From: Glandiceps talaboti
Lineage: Eukaryota > Hemichordata > Enteropneusta > Spengelidae
Assembly: GCF_964340395.1 (NCBI RefSeq)
Contig: NC_135570.1
Span: forward strand, 17,962,821 to 18,026,820
Length of the DNA stretch: 64,000 nucleotides
Direction of reading: 5' to 3'
Shown: one piece after another, positions 1-11,867 of the stretch
How positions within the stretch are numbered: the stretch's first letter is position 1
Layout: every line of letters starts with the position of its first letter
Notes under the pieces: model-generated
Seen by the model: the letters and a program-made list of their open reading frames with translations, nothing else
The model's database searches: none
Told to the model about the DNA's origin: nothing
Program-made: the position numbers and the translations under genes

Positions 1-2270
1 ACCCAAAACCTGAAAAATCATGCTGTAATTTACTATTGATGAACAATATTCAATGAGTCACTGGTCATTCCAGGTATGTTTTCTTGATAGAGTAAACAAA
101 GTACGTCAAGGACAGCTGGTCCAGATTGTTTTGAAAAGTGATCAGTCAAGAAAGATGTCTTCTCAATATTGCTACAATGTTATAATTTTCCAGACTTGTT
201 GGCACCATGGTTATACAATGTATCCAAAATCCTATCAGACATGTGCAGTGTCTGATAAGTACAGCATGAACACAGGCAAAAACACATCCCTGATCAATAA
301 TCATAAGAAATTCTCCTTGCCCCTTGGGACAAGTACTTTTCAAAATAACTTGCCCAAGCCTTGAAATCACTTGCCCAGGGCAAGTAAAAGGCCATTATTT
401 CGACCCCTGACATGTTATATCATATTAGTATCATAGTAAGTAAATATCATATAAATGGGTATTGTGTGTACCAAGCTCTTATTTTGCAATGTCCACTTGG
501 AAACCTCAAACTGACACAAATTTTGGCATAACACGTAAATAGGGTAATAAATATACACATATTTTACATTCATTCAGTCACACACACACATATGTATACA
601 TGTACAAACACCCCCCCCCCCCACCCACAAACACACACACACCAAACAGTTACTGGCCTCAAACATATATACAGGACGTGAGAGAGATTGACAGAAATAA
701 ACTTCAAAACACTAATTAAATCGCTAGTCACACAGCAAAATTATGTACTTTCCATGTTGTAGTTTATTTCACTGAATCAATAATGGTGTGAAGTGTAGAG
801 TTACATGTAATGATCAGTGGCTCATTCCATTTCGGGAGTGTGGGTTGCTTGTCAAACTTTTAACACAAATGCTCTCAAATCTGAGCATTTATGCTCTTTA
901 TTATTATTTACTTTGTAAAAGATAAAACGTCACATGTCACCATCCATTTCAGTTTCCCTTAAATTAAAAAATAACATACTATGACCCAACCCTAGAGAGA
1001 AATGGTATGCGCCAAGGCACGTCCCTTAAATCTTATCTGTTACTATCTATAAACATATAGGAAATCATTCTGATTGTGTCTAGGATTTGTCTCCTCCGCT
1101 AAGGGCTTCGATAAACGACGTAAATTTTCATCCTTCCGCTAAATTGAGGTATCATAGTATTGAATGACTAGTTGTAAAATACTATTACATTCGCGATTAG
1201 TGGTGGGAGAATTTTATTCCGTATATTTTCCTAAGTTTTGTATCATTTTGATCGCAACTGTGTGACATAGAAAAGACGATGAACAGTCATGAAATCAATA
1301 GAGTGTTGCGTTTGAGTAGATGTTATGGCGTTTGTAACATCACATATAAGCTACATGTATTTTGTTTATTTTACCAAGCCATTGTTATTGACTACAAAGT
1401 AAGCAATATCAAACATGCCAGCCATATCTAATCACATGTAGCTTTAGAGTCCAGCGCTCACGCTACATCGCCAACTTGTCAGCAGGCCTTCCATGCATAC
1501 GGTGGGTTAGCGTCCCCAGGATTTTCGTGGCAGTCAAGGATGACTACCAGTTTTCGAACTTGGAAGTCATTTTGGAAAAACTGGTATTCAATTGACGTGA
1601 GACTACCGCTAATTTCGAGCCCTGGTATATAACTACAGTAGATTACAAATTGTTACTTTTTGAATTCATTTCCCGAGTTTTGGGGTAAGTTGCATAGATA
1701 GATTTGCATACCTTGTACTAGTATACAAGAGATGAGTTGCCATGTACATGTATAATCAAAGTGATAACAAAGGATTGACAGTAACAACTTAAAAACCATA
1801 ACAATTATAGAATAATCCTAGTAGCCACAGTGTTACTGTTATGCTAGAAGTAACACACACACACACAAACACACACAAACTTAAATGTACATGTACATGG
1901 ACAACAACAAAATATAAAGAAAATTAAAAAAACACAATAACAGTGTCAGCTGCAATTCTGATTTAGTTAGTGTCAACTCGATAGAGATAGAACTAGATAT
2001 TTATCATAAAAGTCAAGTTAATACAGTTTTCTGAACACACATGTTACATTTTCAATGTCTAAGCAGCATCATCACATCAGTTGTACATACGTACGCCAAT
2101 TGTATACCATACAAGTGTGTTAAGTTGGCCAACAGAAAAAAGAACGACTCACAGTATTGTTCTTTCAGTCCAAACCTTAGTTAAGGGTATTACATGTATA
2201 TATATATAACCTATGACAGAGTTGTGTCTTAGTTTTTATTATCGCTGGGAGGGATCTCCATTTCAAGTCC
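1..2270. other. Non-coding DNA, probably METTL14 intron
   Basis: No coding region is convincing here. The stretch lies upstream of a METTL14 exon, and the METTL14 part that precedes residue C of CLKDWGYRR is not visible, so it is most simply intron. It contains a C-run next to CA repeats near 608-645, a short CA repeat near 1854-1880, and otherwise AT-rich sequence. The open frame at 53-364 has no recognisable domain and no codon signature. Confidence 0.5.
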
Positions 2271-2310
2271 CGTGACCCTCGTAGTTCCCTCTGTAATTGC
2301 GCAATTGCGG

Positions 2311-2810
2311 CAATTGCCCACTGCACAATGCAACGGTCTTATCTCCGACAACAATTGCCCACTGCACAATGCAACGGTCTTATCTCCGACAACAATTGCC
2401 CACTGCACAATGCAACGGTCTTATCTCCAATTACAATTGCCCACTGCACAATGCAACGGTCTTATCTCCAACAACAATTGCCCACTGCACAATGCAACGG
2501 TCTTATCTCCGACAACGATTGCCCACTGCACAATGCAACGGTCTTATCTCCGACAACAATTGCCCACTGCACAATGCAACGGTCTTATCTCCGACAACAA
2601 TTGCCCACTGCACAATGCAACGGTCTTATCTCCGACAACAATTGCCCACTGCACAATGCAACGGTCTTATCTCCGACAACAATTGCCCACTGCACAATGC
2701 AACGGTCTTATCTCCGACAACAATTGCCCACTGCACAATGCAGCGGTCTTATCTCCGACAACGATTGCCCACTGCACAATGCAATGGTCTTATCTCCGAC
2801 AACAATTTTG
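2311..2810. repeat. 41-bp minisatellite, about 12 units
   Basis: The unit begins CAATTGCCCACTGCACAATG and recurs every 41 bp (for example at 2311 and 2352). 41 is not a multiple of three and the unit has no stop codon in any + frame, so three overlapping frames of about 180 codons stay open. They encode the same peptide in rotation and are an artefact of the repeat. The flank at 2802-2900 is duplicated at about 2951-3052 (shared segment starts ACAATTTTGACAACTCTTCT). Confidence 0.95.
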
Positions 2811-3199
2811 ACAACTCTTCTACATTGGGTATATGACCATCCTGTCTCGTACTTTGCTTACATTTCGGGAGTTTGATGAATCCTGTCGAACCCTAATTAA
2901 TCACGGCAATTGCTCACTCCACAATGCAACGGATATATCTCAGCTCTGACGACAATTTTGACAACTCTTCTACGTTAGGTATATGACCATCTTGTCTTGT
3001 ACTTTGCTAATACATTGCTGAAGTTTGATGAATCCTGTCGAACCCTAATTACATCGACTTGCATTTCTAAGTGTTTTTATGGAACCTTGGTTGTCTGTTG
3101 TGGAACATACGCATCCCCGCCATCATGCTTCCACCTTTTCTCAATGTCAGACACCTGACTAAGTTTGTTTATATCACAAGATTTTCTAGTGTGTAAAAG

Positions 3200-4771
3200 T
3201 TAAGCTTTCTCATCACCAGAAACCTTACAAATTCCTGAAATGGACATATCTGATACATTATGATCGTTTGTAATAAAATGCATAGATACGGGATAGTTAC
3301 GATTCCTTTGTCTGGTCAAACGGAGATGTTCCACGAAACGATCACCAAGACGACGTACAGTTGAACCTATATATAGAAAACCACATTTTTGACATGTAAT
3401 GCAATACACTACATTAGTACTAATACAAGTAAATCTACTTGTAACAGGCACACTGTTCTTAGGGCCAAAAACATGATTAGTATTAATAATGAAACGACAT
3501 GTACCACATCGAGTACGATCGCATGGAAAAGAACCAGCATTAACTTCAAATTCACGTTGTTCTGTACGTACCATCATATCTCTAAGACTGGTATCACGAC
3601 GCCAAGCTGTTAATGGTACTGCAGGAAACAATGAATTGGTAACCCTATTAGAACGTAAGATATTAAAATGCTTGTATATAATGTCTTTAACTCTAGTTGA
3701 AAAGGGATGGTATGTAAGAGCTAGTATGGGACGATCGTTGTTACTCCTCTGATCATGTGATTTGATACAAGCTTCCCTAGACAAAGATGATACTTTATGT
3801 AAAGCCGCGTTGGTAACAGACATAGGATAACCACGTTGATGGAAGTACGTGCAAAATTCAGCAGACCTTTTTCTGAAATCCAAATCACTACTACAAATAC
3901 GACGTAAACGAAGTAATTGTGAATAGGGAATGGAATCTTTACACTTATTAGGATGTGATGAACCATACTGCAAATATGAATGTGAATCAGTAGGTTTAGT
4001 ATAAATAGATGTAGCTATATCATCACCATCAATCCTAAGGGAGATGTCAAGGAAATTGATTGTTAGTTCTGAAATATCATAAGTATACTGAATAGCAGGA
4101 TTAAAATTACATATGTAGTTAATAAACTGCATAAGGTCCTCAAGTTTGAGTGATGCTGCACCAACGCCGTCATCAATAAATCGTTTATATAGATCAGGTA
4201 AGATCCCTTGATATGAGCTGAAAATAAGGTGTTCTTGATAAGACATAAATAAACAAGCATAACTAGGTCCAAGACAACTTCCCATAGCAACGCCGCGTTT
4301 CTGCACAAAATACCTGTCATTAAAGGTAAAATAATTACAGGTGAGAACAAGTTCAGCCAATCTAAGAAGTACGTGGGTAGGAGGGTCAAGTACAGGTCTT
4401 AAATTAAGATAGTGTTCGATTGCAACTAACCCTTCATTATGTGGTATGGAAGTATACAAGGACTTAACGTCCATAGAAAAAAGGTATCGTGGCTTACCTT
4501 GTTGGAATTGGAAGCCATTAAATACTTTAAGAGCATGGTTCGTATCTTTAATGTAGGTAGGCTGAGATGCCACAATAGGTCGTAAAAGGGCATCTAAATA
4601 ACGCGCGATGTGTTCCGTAGGGCAGTTACAAGCTGAGACGATGGGTCTACCAGGAATATTAACCTTATGTATCTTGGGTAGTAAATAAAACACGGCTGTC
4701 CTTGGTTGACGGACTATAAGGTTGTGTGTATGTAGGTATGTATGTATGTATGTATGTCTCCATACAAACAA
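3200..4771 (-). CDS. Penelope-like element reverse transcriptase with GIY-YIG endonuclease, 5'-truncated
   Basis: The frame encodes 523 residues on the strand opposite METTL14. Reverse-transcriptase landmarks are in order: YLLPKIHK (about residues 29-36), [10 protein letters not shown] (about 40-49), motif [13 protein letters not shown] with the catalytic Asp near 101, motif [13 protein letters not shown] near 159-170, and motif C RFIDD near 197-201. A Cys-rich stretch (CDRTRCGTC) precedes a C-terminal GIY-YIG nuclease block, [18 protein letters not shown], near 454-471, followed by R-x-x-x-RF-x-EH. RT plus GIY-YIG in one polypeptide is diagnostic of Penelope-like elements, which copy by target-primed reverse transcription. 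The roughly 200 residues usually found before the LPKIHK motif are missing, and the first residues come from a TATG microsatellite at about 4727-4760, so the 5' end is truncated. The stated Met is therefore not the native start. The remaining frame has no stop, which suggests a fairly recent copy. It ends 69 bp before a METTL14 exon. Confidence 0.93.
   Translation of the reverse strand: MFVWRHTYIHTYLHTHNLIVRQPRTAVFYLLPKIHKVNIPGRPIVSACNCPTEHIARYLDALLRPIVASQPTYIKDTNHALKVFNGFQFQQGKPRYLFSMDVKSLYTSIPHNEGLVAIEHYLNLRPVLDPPTHVLLRLAELVLTCNYFTFNDRYFVQKRGVAMGSCLGPSYACLFMSYQEHLIFSSYQGILPDLYKRFIDDGVGAASLKLEDLMQFINYICNFNPAIQYTYDISELTINFLDISLRIDGDDIATSIYTKPTDSHSYLQYGSSHPNKCKDSIPYSQLLRLRRICSSDLDFRKRSAEFCTYFHQRGYPMSVTNAALHKVSSLSREACIKSHDQRSNNDRPILALTYHPFSTRVKDIIYKHFNILRSNRVTNSLFPAVPLTAWRRDTSLRDMMVRTEQREFEVNAGSFPCDRTRCGTCRFIINTNHVFGPKNSVPVTSRFTCISTNVVYCITCQKCGFLYIGSTVRRLGDRFVEHLRLTRQRNRNYPVSMHFITNDHNVSDMSISGICKVSGDEKA
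4727..4760. repeat. (TATG)n microsatellite at the Penelope 5' junction
   Basis: Tandem GTAT/TATG tetranucleotides sit exactly where recognisable Penelope sequence stops. They are read through as the [11 protein letters not shown] start of the frame. Confidence 0.85.
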
Positions 4772-4839
4772 GGTTTATCTTTGTTACTCTATTCAGACTT
4801 CTTTACCCTTATTTTTGGTTACTCTCTGATACTCCACAG

Positions 4840-4956
4840 TGCTTGAAAGACTGGGGATACAGAAGATGTGAAGATATTTGTTGGATTAAGACAAATATCA
4901 AGAATCCTGGCCATATCAAAGACTTAGAACCTGGTGCTGTATTTCAGAGAACTAAG
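4840..4956 (+). CDS. METTL14: METTL14, third-from-last exon
   Basis: This 117-bp exon encodes 39 codons beginning [19 protein letters not shown] and ending AVFQRTK, the conserved METTL14 segment of the MT-A70 methyltransferase fold. METTL14 pairs with METTL3 in the nuclear m6A writer complex. It does not catalyse methyl transfer itself but positions RNA for METTL3. The acceptor is a pyrimidine-rich tract ending CTCCACAG at 4839, and the donor is AAG|GTAGGG at 4957; both junctions are phase 0. The next exon continues EHCLMGIRG with no gap relative to the known protein. Upstream exons are not in the window. The last 44 bp of the exon, together with its donor, are the first copy of the 52-bp tandem array that fills the following intron. 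Confidence 0.96.
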
Positions 4957-6228
4957 GTAGGGTTATATCAAAGACTTAGAACCTGGTGCTGTATTTCAGA
5001 GAACTAAGGTAGGGTTATATCAAAGACTTAGAATCTACTGCTATATTTCAGAGAACTGAGGTAGGGTTATATCAAAGACTTAGAACCTACTGCTATATTT
5101 CAGAGAACTAAGGTAGAGTTATATCAAAGACTTAGAACCTGGTGCTGTATTTCAGAGAACTAAGGTAGGGTTATATCAAAGACTTAGAACCTACTGCTAT
5201 ATTTCAAAGAACTAAGGTAGGGTTATATCAAAGACTTAGAACCTGGTGCTGTATTTCAGAGAACTAAGGTAGGGTTATATCAAAGACTTAGAATCTACTG
5301 CTATATTTCAGAGAACTGAGGTAGGGTTATATCAAAGACTTAGAACCTACTGCTATATTTCAGAGAACTAAGGTAGGGTTATATCAAAGACTTAGAACCT
5401 ACTGCTATATTTCAGAGAACTAAGGTAAGGTTATATCAAAGACTTAGAACCTACTGCTATATTTCAAAGAACTAAGGTAGGGTTATATCAAAGACTTAGA
5501 ACCTGGTGCTGTATTTCAGAGAACTAAGGTAGGGTTATATCAAAGACTTAGAACCTACTGCTATATTTCAGAGAACTAAGGTAGGGTTATATAAAAGACT
5601 TAGAACCTACTGCTATATTTCAGAGAACTGAGGTAGGGTTATATCAAAGACTTAGAACCTACTGCTATATTTCAGAGAACTAAGGTAGGGTTATATCAAA
5701 GACTTAGAACCTACTGCTATATTTCAGAGAACTAAGGTAGGGTTATATCAAAGACTTAGAACCTACTGCTATATTTCAGAGAACTAAGGTAGGGTTATAT
5801 CAAAGACTTAGAACCTGGTGCTGTATTTCAGAAAACTAAGGTAGGGTTATATCAAAGACTTAGAACCTACTGCTATATTTCAGAGAACTAAGGTAGGGTT
5901 ATATCAAAGACTTAGAACCTGGTGCTGTATTTCAGAGAACTAAGGTAGGGTTATATCAAAGACTTAGGACCTGGTGCTGTATTTCAGAGAACTAAGGTAG
6001 GGTTATATCAAAGACTTAGAACCTACTGCTGTATTTCAGAGAACTAAGGTAGGGTTATATCAAAGACTTAGTACCTACTGCTATATTTCAGAGAACTAAG
6101 GTAGGGTTATATCAAAGACTTAGAACCTACTGCTATATTTCAGAGAACTAAGGTAGGGTTATATCATAGACTTAGAACCTACTGCTATATTTCAGAGAAC
6201 TAAGGTAGGGTTATATCAAAGACTTAGT
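4913..6228 (+). repeat. 52-bp minisatellite seeded by the METTL14 exon end and 5' splice site, about 25 units
   Basis: The first unit is the coding 3' end of the METTL14 exon. The following units repeat it at a 52-bp period (GTAGGG at 4957, 5009 and onward). Each unit carries ATATCAAAGACTTAGAACCT, then a TATTTCAG stretch, then AGAACTAAG and GTAGGG, so each unit includes a copy of the authentic donor. Many copies change GGTGCTGT to TACTGCTAT. The array makes up about 97% of the 1,310-bp intron 4957-6266. The 52-bp period shifts frame, so repeated units could not be translated in tandem. Confidence 0.97.
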
Positions 6229-6266
6229 TTCCACCAGCTAATTGTTGATATGATTATGATCTACAG

Positions 6267-6477
6267 GAACATTGTTTGATGGGAATCAGAGGAACAGTGC
6301 GGAGGTCAACTGATGGTGATTTTATTCATGCTAATGTGGATTTAGATGTTATCATATCAGAAGAACCAAAGTATGGTAGTTTGGAGAAACCTATTGAGAT
6401 ATTTCACATCATTGAACATTTCTGTCTTGGGAGGAGAAGACTACATTTATTTGGCAATGATGAATCAATAAGACCAG
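6267..6477 (+). CDS. METTL14: METTL14, penultimate exon
   Basis: This 211-bp exon starts in phase 0 with [19 protein letters not shown] and continues through [34 protein letters not shown] and IRPG. It matches the most conserved part of the METTL14 MT-A70-like domain, where the family lacks a working catalytic site and contributes RNA-binding surface. The acceptor is GATCTACAG at 6266. The donor is CCAG|GTAAGA at 6478, which splits the Gly codon after one base. That glycine is completed by the GT that opens the last exon (RPG|WLTVGP). Only 22 bp separate the donor from the first unit of a 4.3-kb 26-bp array. Confidence 0.97.
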
Positions 6478-6499
6478 GTAAGATTGGTTGATTTGAGTG

Positions 6500-9400
6500 A
6501 CCACTTAGTTTAGGGTGCCACATTCACCACTTAGTTTGGGGTGCCATATTCACCACTTAGTTTGAGGTGCCACATTCACCACTTAGTTTAGGGTGCCACA
6601 TTCACCACTTAGTTTAGGGTGCCACATTCACCACTTAGTTTGTAGTGCTATATTGACCACTTAGTTTAGGGTGCCACATTCACCACTTAGTTTGTAGTGC
6701 TATAGTGACCACTTAGTTTAGGGTGCCACATTCACCACTTAGTTTGTAGTGCTATATTGACCACTTAGTTTAGGGTGCCACATTCACCACTTAGTTTGTA
6801 GTGCTATATTGACCACTTAGTTTAGGGTGCCACATTCACCACTTAGTTTGTAGTGCTATAGTGACCACTTAGTTTAGGGTGCTATATTGACCACTTAGTT
6901 TAGGGTATTATATTGACCACTTAGTTTGGGGTGTTATAATGACCACTTAGTTTAGGGTGCTATACTGACCACTTAGTTTAGGGTGCTATACTGACCACTT
7001 AGTTTAGGGTGCTATATTGACCACTTAGTTTGGGGTGTTATATTAACCACTTAGTTTAGGGTGTTATATTGACCACTTAGTTTAGGGTGCTATACCGACC
7101 ACTTAGTTTAGGGTGTTATATTGACCACTTAGTTTAGGGTGTTATATTAACCACTTAGTTTAGGGTGTTATATTGACCACTTAGTTTAGGGTGTTATATT
7201 AACCACTTAGTTTAGGGTGTTATATTGACCACTTAGTTTAGGGTGCTATACTGACCACTTAGTTTAGGGTGTTATATTGACTGCTTAGTTTAGGGTGTTA
7301 CATTGACCACTTAGTTTAGGGTGTTATATTGACCACTTATTTTAGGGTGCTATACTGACCACTTAGTTTAGGGTGCTATAGTGACCACTTAGTTTAGGGT
7401 ACTATACTGACCACTTAGTTTGGGATGCTATATTGACCACTTAGTTTAGGGTGCTATATTCACCACTTAGTTTGTAGTGCTATAGTGACCACTTCATTTG
7501 GGGTGCTATACTGACCACTTAGTTTAAGGTGCTATATTGACCACTTAGTTTAGGATGTTATATTGACCACTTAGTTTAGGGTGCTATACTGACCACTTAG
7601 TTTAGGGTGGTATATTGACCACTTAGTTTAGGGTGTTATATTGACCACTTAGTTTAGGGTGTTATACTGACCAGTTAGTTTAGGGTGCTATACTGACCAC
7701 TTAGTTTAGGGTGCTATACTGACCACTTAGTTTAGGGTTTTATATTGACCACTTAGTTTAGGGTGTTATATTGACCACTTAGTTTAGGGTACTATACTGA
7801 CCACTTAGTTTAGGGTGCTATATTGACCATTTAGTTTAGGGTGTTACATTGACCACTTAGTTTAGGGTACTATACTGACCACTTAGTTTAGGGTGCTATA
7901 TTGACCACTTAGTTTAGGGTGTTATATTGACCACTTAGTTTAGGGTGTTATATTGACCACTTAGTTTAGGGTGCTATACCGACCACTTAGTTTAGGGTGC
8001 TATATTGACCACTTAGTTTAGGGTGCTATATTGACCACTTAGTTTAGGGTGCTATACTGACCACTTAGTTTAGGGTGTTATATTGACCACTTAGTTTAGG
8101 GTGCTATACTGACCAGTTAGTTTAGGGTGCTATATTGACCACTTAGTTTAGGGTGCTATAGTGACCACTTAGTTTAGGGTACTATATTGACCAGTTAGTT
8201 TAGGGTGCTATATTGACCACTTAGTTTAGGGTACTATATTGACCTCTTAGTTTGAGGTGTTATAATGACCACTTAGTTTAGGGTGCTATACTGACCACTT
8301 AGTTTAGGGTGCTATAGTGACCACTTAGTTTAGGGTGCTATAGTGACCACTTAGTTTAGGGTGCTATATTGACCACTTAGTTTAGGGTATTATATTGACC
8401 ACTTAGTTTGGGGTGTTATAATGACCACTTAGTTTAGGGTGCTATACTGACCACTTAGTTTAGGGTGCTATACTGACCACTTAGTTTAGGGTGCTATATT
8501 GACCACTTAGTTTGGGGTGTTATATTAACCACTTAGTTTAGGGTGTTATATTGACCACTTAGTTTAGGGTGTTATATTAACCACTTAGTTTAGGGTGTTA
8601 TATTGACCACTTAGTTTAGGGTGTTATATTAACCACTTAGTTTAGGGTGTTATATTGACCACTTAGTTTAGGGTGCTATACTGACCACTTAGTTTAGGGT
8701 GTTATATTGACTGCTTAGTTTAGGGTGTTACATTGACCACTTAGTTTAGGGTGTTATATTGACCACTTATTTTAGGGTGCTATACTGACCACTTAGTTTA
8801 GGGTGCTATAGTGACCACTTAGTTTAGGGTACTATACTGACCACTTAGTTTGGGATGCTATATTGACCACTTAGTTTAGGGTGCTATATTCACCACTTAG
8901 TTTGTAGTGCTATAGTGACCACTTCATTTGGGGTGCTATACTGACCACTTAGTTTAAGGTGCTATATTGACCACTTAGTTTAGGATGTTATATTGACCAC
9001 TTAGTTTAGGGTGCTATACTGACCACTTAGTTTAGGGTGGTATATTGACCACTTAGTTTAGGGTGTTATATTGACCACTTAGTTTAGGGTGCTATACTGA
9101 CCACTTAGTTTAGGGTGCTATATTGACCACTTAGTTTGGGGTGTTATATTAACCACTTAGTTTAGGGTGTTATATTGACCACTTAGTTTAGGGTGCTATA
9201 CCGACCACTTAGTTTAGGGTGTTATATTGACCACTTAGTTTAGGGTGTTATATTAACCACTTAGTTTAGGGTGTTATATTGACCACTTAGTTTAGGGTGT
9301 TATATTAACCACTTAGTTTAGGGTGTTATATTGACCACTTAGTTTAGGGTGTTATATTAACCACTTAGTTTAGGGTGTTATATTGACCACTTAGTTTAGG

Positions 9401-10804
9401 GTGCTATACTGACCACTTAGTTTAGGGTGTTATATTGACTGCTTAGTTTAGGGTGTTACATTGACCACTTAGTTTAGGGTGTTATATTGACCACTTATTT
9501 TAGGGTGCTATACTGACCACTTAGTTTAGGGTGCTATAGTGACCACTTAGTTTAGGGTACTATACTGACCACTTAGTTTGGGATGCTATATTGACCACTT
9601 AGTTTAGGGTGCTATATTCACCACTTAGTTTGGGGTGTTATAATGACCACTTAGTTTAGGGTGCTATACTGACCACTTAGTTTAGGGTGCTATACTGACC
9701 ACTTAGTTTAGGGTGCTATATTGACCACTTAGTTTGGGGTGTTATATTAACCACTTAGTTTAGGGTGTTATATTGACCACTTAGTTTAGGGTGCTATACC
9801 GACCACTTAGTTTAGGGTGTTATATTGACCACTTAGTTTAGGGTGTTATATTGACCACTTAGTTTAGGGTGTTATATTAACCACTTAGTTTAGGGTGTTA
9901 TATTGACCACTTAGTTTAGGGTGTTATATTAACCACTTAGTTTAGGGTGTTATATTGACCACTTAATTTAGGGTGTTATATTAACCACTTAGTTTAGGGT
10001 GTTATATTGACCACTTAGTTTAGGGTGCTATACTGACCACTTAGTTTAGGGTGTTATATTGACTGCTTAGTTTAGGGTGTTACATTGACTGCTTAGTTTA
10101 GGGTGTTATATTGACCACTTATTTTAGGGTGCTATACTGACCACTTAGTTTAGGGTGCTATAGTGACCACTTAGTTTAGGGTACTATACTGACCACTTAG
10201 TTTGGGATGCTATATTGACCACTTAGTTTAGGGTGCTATATTCACCACTTAGTTTGTAGTGCTATAGTGACCACTTCATTTGGGGTGCTATACTGACCAC
10301 TTAGTTTAAGGTGCTATATTGACCACTTAGTTTAGGATGTTATATTGACCACTTAGTTTAGGGTGCTATACTGACCACTTAGTTTAGGGTGGTATATTGA
10401 CCACTTAGTTTAGGGTGTTATATTGACCACTTAGTTTAGGGTGTTATACTGACCAGTTAGTTTAGGGTGCTATACTGACCACTTAGTTTAGGGTGCTATA
10501 CTGACCACTTAGTTTAGGGTTTTATATTGACCACTTAGTTTAGGGTGTTATATTGACCACTTAGTTTAGGGTACTATACTGACCACTTAGTTTAGGGTGC
10601 TATACTGACCACTTAGTTTAGGGTGCTATAGTGACCACTTAGTTTAGGGTGCTATATTGACCACTTAGTTTAGGGTGCTATACTGACCACTTAGTTTAGG
10701 GTGTTATATTGACCACTTAGTTTAGGGTGCTATACTGACCACTTAGTTTAGGGTGCTATAGTGACCACTTAGTTTAGGGTACTATATTGACCACTTAGTT
10801 TAGG
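6500..10804. repeat. 26-bp minisatellite A in the METTL14 last intron, about 165 units
   Basis: The unit contains ACCACTTAGTTTAGGGTG followed by a variable TATA-rich 8-mer. It begins 22 bp after the donor of the penultimate METTL14 exon. The marker variant CTGCTTAG occurs at 7281, 8711, 9439 and 10063. The spacings are 1430, 728 and 624 bp, all exact multiples of 26, which shows large internal segmental duplications of blocks of 55, 28 and 24 units. Confidence 0.97.
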
Positions 10805-11612
10805 CCTTATTTACAGCAATGGCCTACTTGATTGTAACCTATAATACCTTATTTACAGCAATGGCCTACTTGATTGTAACCTATAGTACCTTATTTACAG
10901 CAATGGCCTACTTGATTGTAACCTATAGTACCTTATTTACAGCAATGGCCTACTTGATTGTAACCTATAGTACCTTATTTACAGCAATGGCCTACTTGAT
11001 TGTAACCTATAATACCTTATTTACAGCAATGGCCTACTTGATTGTAACCTATAATACCTTATTTACAGCAATGGTCTACTTGATTGTAACCTATAATACC
11101 TTATTTACAGCAATGGCCTACTTGATTGTAACCTATAATACCTTATTTACAGCAATGGCCTACTTGATTGTAACCTATAATACCTTATTTACAGCAATGG
11201 CCTACTTGATTGTAACCTATAGTACCTTATTTACAGCAATGGCCTACTTGATTGTAACCTATAATACCTTATTTACAGCAATGGCCTACTTGATTGTAAC
11301 CTATAGTACCTTATTTACAGCAATGGCCTACTTGATTGTAACCTATAGTACCTTATTTACAGCAATGGCCTACTTGATTGTAACCTATAATGCCTTATTT
11401 ACAGCAATGGTCTACTTGATTGTAACCTATAGTACCTTATTTACAGCAATGGCCTACTTGATTGTAACCTATAGTACCTTATTTACAGCAATGGCCTACT
11501 TGATTGTAACCTATAGTACCTTATTTACAGCAATGGCCTACTTGATTGTAACCTATAGTACCTTATTTACAGCAATGGCCTACTTGATTGTAACCTATAT
11601 TACCTTATTTAA
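10805..11612. repeat. 42-bp minisatellite, about 19 units, open on the + strand
   Basis: The unit is 42 bp (14 codons) and contains CCTTATTTACAGCAATGG. Because the period is divisible by three, a frame of 270 codons stays open (10819-11631), encoding repeats of MAYLIVTYSTLFTA. I regard this as a by-product of the array rather than a gene: it lies inside the METTL14 last intron and has no unique sequence. Each unit has an acceptor-like TTATTTACAG. Confidence 0.95.
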
Positions 11613-11617
11613 TATAG

Positions 11618-11848
11618 GTTACATTTTGTAAGTTCTGTTATCCACATTTTATAAGTTCTGTTATCCACATTTTGTAAGTTCTGTTATCCACATTTTGTAA
11701 GTTCTGTTATCCACATTTTGTAAGTTCTGTTATCCACATTTTATAAGTTCTGTTTAATACCCACATTTTATAAGTTCTGTTACCCACACTTTGTAAGTTC
11801 TGTTTAATACCCACATTTTGTAAGTTCTGTTATCCACATTTTGTTAAT
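11618..11848. repeat. 25-bp minisatellite with GTAAGT in most units, about 9 units
   Basis: The unit contains TTTTGTAAGTTCTGTTATCC, with a few longer variants carrying TTTAATACCC. It bridges the 42-bp array and the second 26-bp array. Confidence 0.92.
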
Positions 11849-11867
11849 GACTTCAGGCATATGGGTT

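Noticed and set aside
53-364. Upstream METTL14 exon
   Set aside because: The frame does not match any part of METTL14 that should precede CLKDWGYRR (for example the FLWCGSGEG-type segment), which I could not find in 1-4839.
2272-2876. Three overlapping ~180-codon frames
   Set aside because: They read the 41-bp minisatellite in three phases; no unique sequence or start context.
10819-11631. Multi-pass membrane protein of 270 residues
   Set aside because: Purely 42-bp tandem units inside the METTL14 last intron; kept only as a low-interest observation.
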